Part shown: positions 6,141 through 7,546 of the stretch, piece by piece
How the letters are laid out: every line of letters begins with the position of its first letter
How positions within the stretch are numbered: position 1 is the first letter of the stretch
From: Gammaproteobacteria bacterium
GTDB taxonomy: Bacteria > Pseudomonadota > Gammaproteobacteria > SZUA-229
DNA: 7,546 nt
Assembly: GCA_026998145.1 (NCBI GenBank)
Contig: JALTRC010000023.1
Span: 7,341-14,886 of the forward strand
Reading direction: 5' to 3'
Program-made: the position numbers and the translations under genes
The notes under the pieces: generated by a model
What the model was told of the DNA's origin: nothing
Seen by the model: only the letters and a program-made list of their open reading frames with translations
The model's database searches: none

Positions 6141-6274
6141 CAATGCCAGCAAGTTAAGCCATTTTAGCTGTTACGTAGGGTGGATCAAGCGCAGCGGATC
6201 CACCGTTATACCTGTACATTGGTGGATCCACTGCGCTTGATCCACCCTACAAAAAACTTAACTTACCGGCATTG
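6141..6274. repeat. nested inverted repeat: REP/MITE-like element inside an outer inverted repeat spanning the galE 3' end
   Basis: The inner element has 30-base arms at 6175-6204 and 6221-6250, with a 16-base loop and one mismatch (6195/6230). Each arm begins gtagggtggatc and is itself palindromic (ggtggatc ... gatccacc, 6179-6186 with 6197-6204). This gtagggtgg...ccaccctac style is typical of dispersed palindromic repeats in many proteobacteria. The outer repeat pairs 6141-6158 with 6257-6274 at 16 of 18 positions, and the right arm contains the last codons and the stop of galE. Spacers are 16 bases (left) and aaaaaa (right). No transposase gene or clear target duplication is seen. In galE-sense RNA the element would form a long stable hairpin able to protect the galE 3' end or reduce read-through into glnS. 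Confidence 0.9.
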
Positions 6275-7250
6275 CCCACAAATCCGCCTTCTCCTCCCAC
6301 TCCCAGGCATGACAAATAATCGTCTCAAGCTCCGCAAACTGCGGTTTCCAGCCCAGCTCCTTTTGCAGCAATGTAGAATCAGCTACTAACCGCGCTGGAT
6401 CACCATCACGCCGTTCTCCCATTACCACCTTAAAATCACTGCCGGTCACAGATTTGGCCACATCAATCAGCTCTTTGATGGAATAACCCTGACCATTGCC
6501 CATGTTATAAGCCCTGCTGTCACCACCGGCTACCAGATGTTCCAGCCCCAGTAAATGGGCCGTACACAGGTCATTAATATGAATATAATCCCGGATACAG
6601 GTACCATCCGGCGTGTCATAATCATCACCAAACACAGTAATACTTTCCCGCCGGCCGGAAGCCGCCTGCAATACCAGAGGAATTAAATGGGTTTCAGGAA
6701 TATGCCGCTCGCCCAGCTCGCCATCCGGATCAGCACCGGCAGCATTAAAGTAACGCAGCGATACCGACTTCAAGCCATAGGCATGATCGAAATCCGATAA
6801 AATCTGCTCAACCATCAGCTTGCTATGACCATAGGGGTTAATGGGTTTTTGCGGGTGTTTTTCATCAATGGGCGTATATTCCGGCTCCCCAAAGGTTGCC
6901 GCAGTGGATGAAAAGATAAAGCTTTTTACATTGTGATCCACCATGGCATCCAACAGCACCTGAGTGTTACTCACATTATTCCGGTAATACATGGATGGTT
7001 TTTCAACCGACTCGCCCACCTGAATAAACGAGGCGAAATGCATCACACCATCAAAGGCATTTTCACTGAATAAACGATCAAGCAAGACCGCATCGGCAAT
7101 ATTGCCTTCCACAAATTCACCGTATTTCACCGCATCTTTATAACCATTGGATAAATCATCCAGAGTCACCACATCATGGCCGGCAAGCGCCAGCATCTTT
7201 ACCATGTGGGAGCCGATATAGCCGGCACCGCCTACCACCAGTACTTTCAT
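6258..7250 (-). CDS. galE: UDP-glucose 4-epimerase
   Basis: GalE interconverts UDP-glucose and UDP-galactose using bound NAD, supplying galactose for polysaccharides and for the Leloir pathway. The 330-residue protein is an extended short-chain dehydrogenase. It has the NAD-binding glycine motif GGAGYIGSH at 7-15, the acidic 'DDLSNG' at 31-36, 'FSSTAATFG' at 113-121 with the catalytic Ser/Thr, and the catalytic pair Y140/K144 in 'NPYGHSK'. The epimerase block 'LRYFNAAGADPDGELGE' is at 165-181. I chose the ATG at 7250 because it starts immediately before the Rossmann strand (MKVLVVGGAG) and has AAAGG about ten bases upstream; an ATG at 7277 would add nine atypical residues. Related epimerases acting on UDP-GlcNAc cannot be excluded by motif alone. 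The last five codons lie in the outer inverted repeat downstream. Confidence 0.93.
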   Translation of the reverse strand: MKVLVVGGAGYIGSHMVKMLALAGHDVVTLDDLSNGYKDAVKYGEFVEGNIADAVLLDRLFSENAFDGVMHFASFIQVGESVEKPSMYYRNNVSNTQVLLDAMVDHNVKSFIFSSTAATFGEPEYTPIDEKHPQKPINPYGHSKLMVEQILSDFDHAYGLKSVSLRYFNAAGADPDGELGERHIPETHLIPLVLQAASGRRESITVFGDDYDTPDGTCIRDYIHINDLCTAHLLGLEHLVAGGDSRAYNMGNGQGYSIKELIDVAKSVTGSDFKVVMGERRDGDPARLVADSTLLQKELGWKPQFAELETIICHAWEWEEKADLWAMPVS

Positions 7251-7362
7251 ACACAATACCTTTAAATTTTCATACAATAATCATCATCAGGGCACCATAA
7301 CATATCCACCACGGACAACAAAAACACAACCATAACAGCCTCAAATACGCTAAGCTAATAAT

Positions 7363-7546
7363 ATGAAACTGAGTACACTTGAAGCGATATTTAATACCCT
7401 TAACCAGGCTGGTGTCCGTTATCTGGTCGCAGGTGGAATAGCAGTAAACTCATATGGTTACCAACGCATGACGGCCGATCTGGATCTAGTCATACAACTT
7501 GATAGCAATAACATAAAAAACGCCATGAAAAGCCTGCAACAACTTG
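7363..7546 (+). CDS. nucleotidyltransferase-like protein, N-terminal part (runs off the window)
   Basis: An ATG at 7363 opens a frame that remains open for 61 codons to the window edge. The start reads MKLSTLEAIFNTLNQAGVRY, then LVAGGIAVNSYGYQRMTADL, then DLVIQLDSNNIKNAMKSLQQ. A Gly-Gly followed about 15 residues later by T-A-D-L-D-L (GG at 24-25, D-x-D at 39-41) is the hallmark of the nucleotidyltransferase-beta fold, where the two aspartates bind the metal. The arrangement resembles AbiEii-type and related nucleotidyltransferases found as toxins in defence or toxin-antitoxin loci, but housekeeping members exist and the C-terminal part is missing. Four of the 61 codons are ATA, whereas bamD has none, hinting at a different origin. 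There is no strong ribosome binding site. It diverges from galE across a 112-base gap in which I see no convincing promoter. Confidence 0.7.
   Translation, partial: MKLSTLEAIFNTLNQAGVRYLVAGGIAVNSYGYQRMTADLDLVIQLDSNNIKNAMKSLQQL

Noticed and set aside
6081..6169. Nine-base direct repeat attttagct (6081-6089 and 6161-6169) as a target-site duplication
   Set aside because: The two copies enclose the palindrome region rather than the REP-like element, and a 9-base A/T-rich match over this distance can arise by chance.
7251..7362. Divergent promoters between galE and the nucleotidyltransferase-like gene
   Set aside because: Only weak -10-like strings such as TATGGT (minus strand) and TAATAA are seen, with no matching -35 at proper spacing, so no promoter is annotated.
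1..7546. tRNA, rRNA, riboswitch or insertion-sequence transposase
   Set aside because: Reading the intergenic regions on both strands shows no cloverleaf, conserved riboswitch core or transposase coding sequence.

Overview
The window looks like chromosomal DNA of a free-living, non-enteric gammaproteobacterium. The main evidence is the divergent pair rluD-pgeF / bamD, an arrangement familiar from gammaproteobacteria, together with an E. coli-type GlnRS, a lipoprotein BamD and a GcvR-like double-ACT protein. Base composition is moderate and coding density is high. I cannot name the genus from sequence alone. No rRNA, tRNA, CRISPR array or transposase gene was recognised, and no gap between genes exceeds about 215 bases.

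Layout. Positions 3-511 (+) hold the 3' end of an upstream gene, possibly an AddA/UvrD-type helicase-nuclease, overlapping by an ATGA junction a small four-helix membrane protein of unknown role. Positions 562-3483 (-) hold, in transcription order, rluD (23S rRNA pseudouridine synthase), pgeF (peptidoglycan editing factor), a 199-base gap filled by a perfect heptanucleotide array, a double-ACT-domain protein, and def (peptide deformylase). bamD (+, 3560-4339) diverges from rluD across a short spacer containing a TATAAT box. glnS (-, 4358-6043) converges on bamD. galE (-, 6258-7250) lies upstream of glnS in the same direction. The gap between them carries a REP/MITE-like inverted repeat nested in a second inverted repeat that includes the last codons of galE. 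At the right edge (+, 7363 onward) a gene not bounded by the window begins, with a nucleotidyltransferase-like N-terminus.

The genes are mostly housekeeping: translation and ribosome maturation (rluD, def, glnS), envelope assembly (bamD, pgeF, and galE for sugar-nucleotide supply) and a probable metabolic regulator (ACT protein). Nothing in the core genes points to a new system. The unusual content is between genes: (i) 18 perfect copies of a 7-bp unit ending 16 bases before the start codon of the ACT-def pair, with a perfect hairpin and mirrored degenerate copies on its far side; (ii) the nested inverted repeat at the galE 3' end, in which all three mismatches become G-U pairs in RNA of the galE/glnS sense; (iii) a 21-bp palindrome in the glnS leader; (iv) the truncated nucleotidyltransferase-like gene, with codon use unlike its neighbours.
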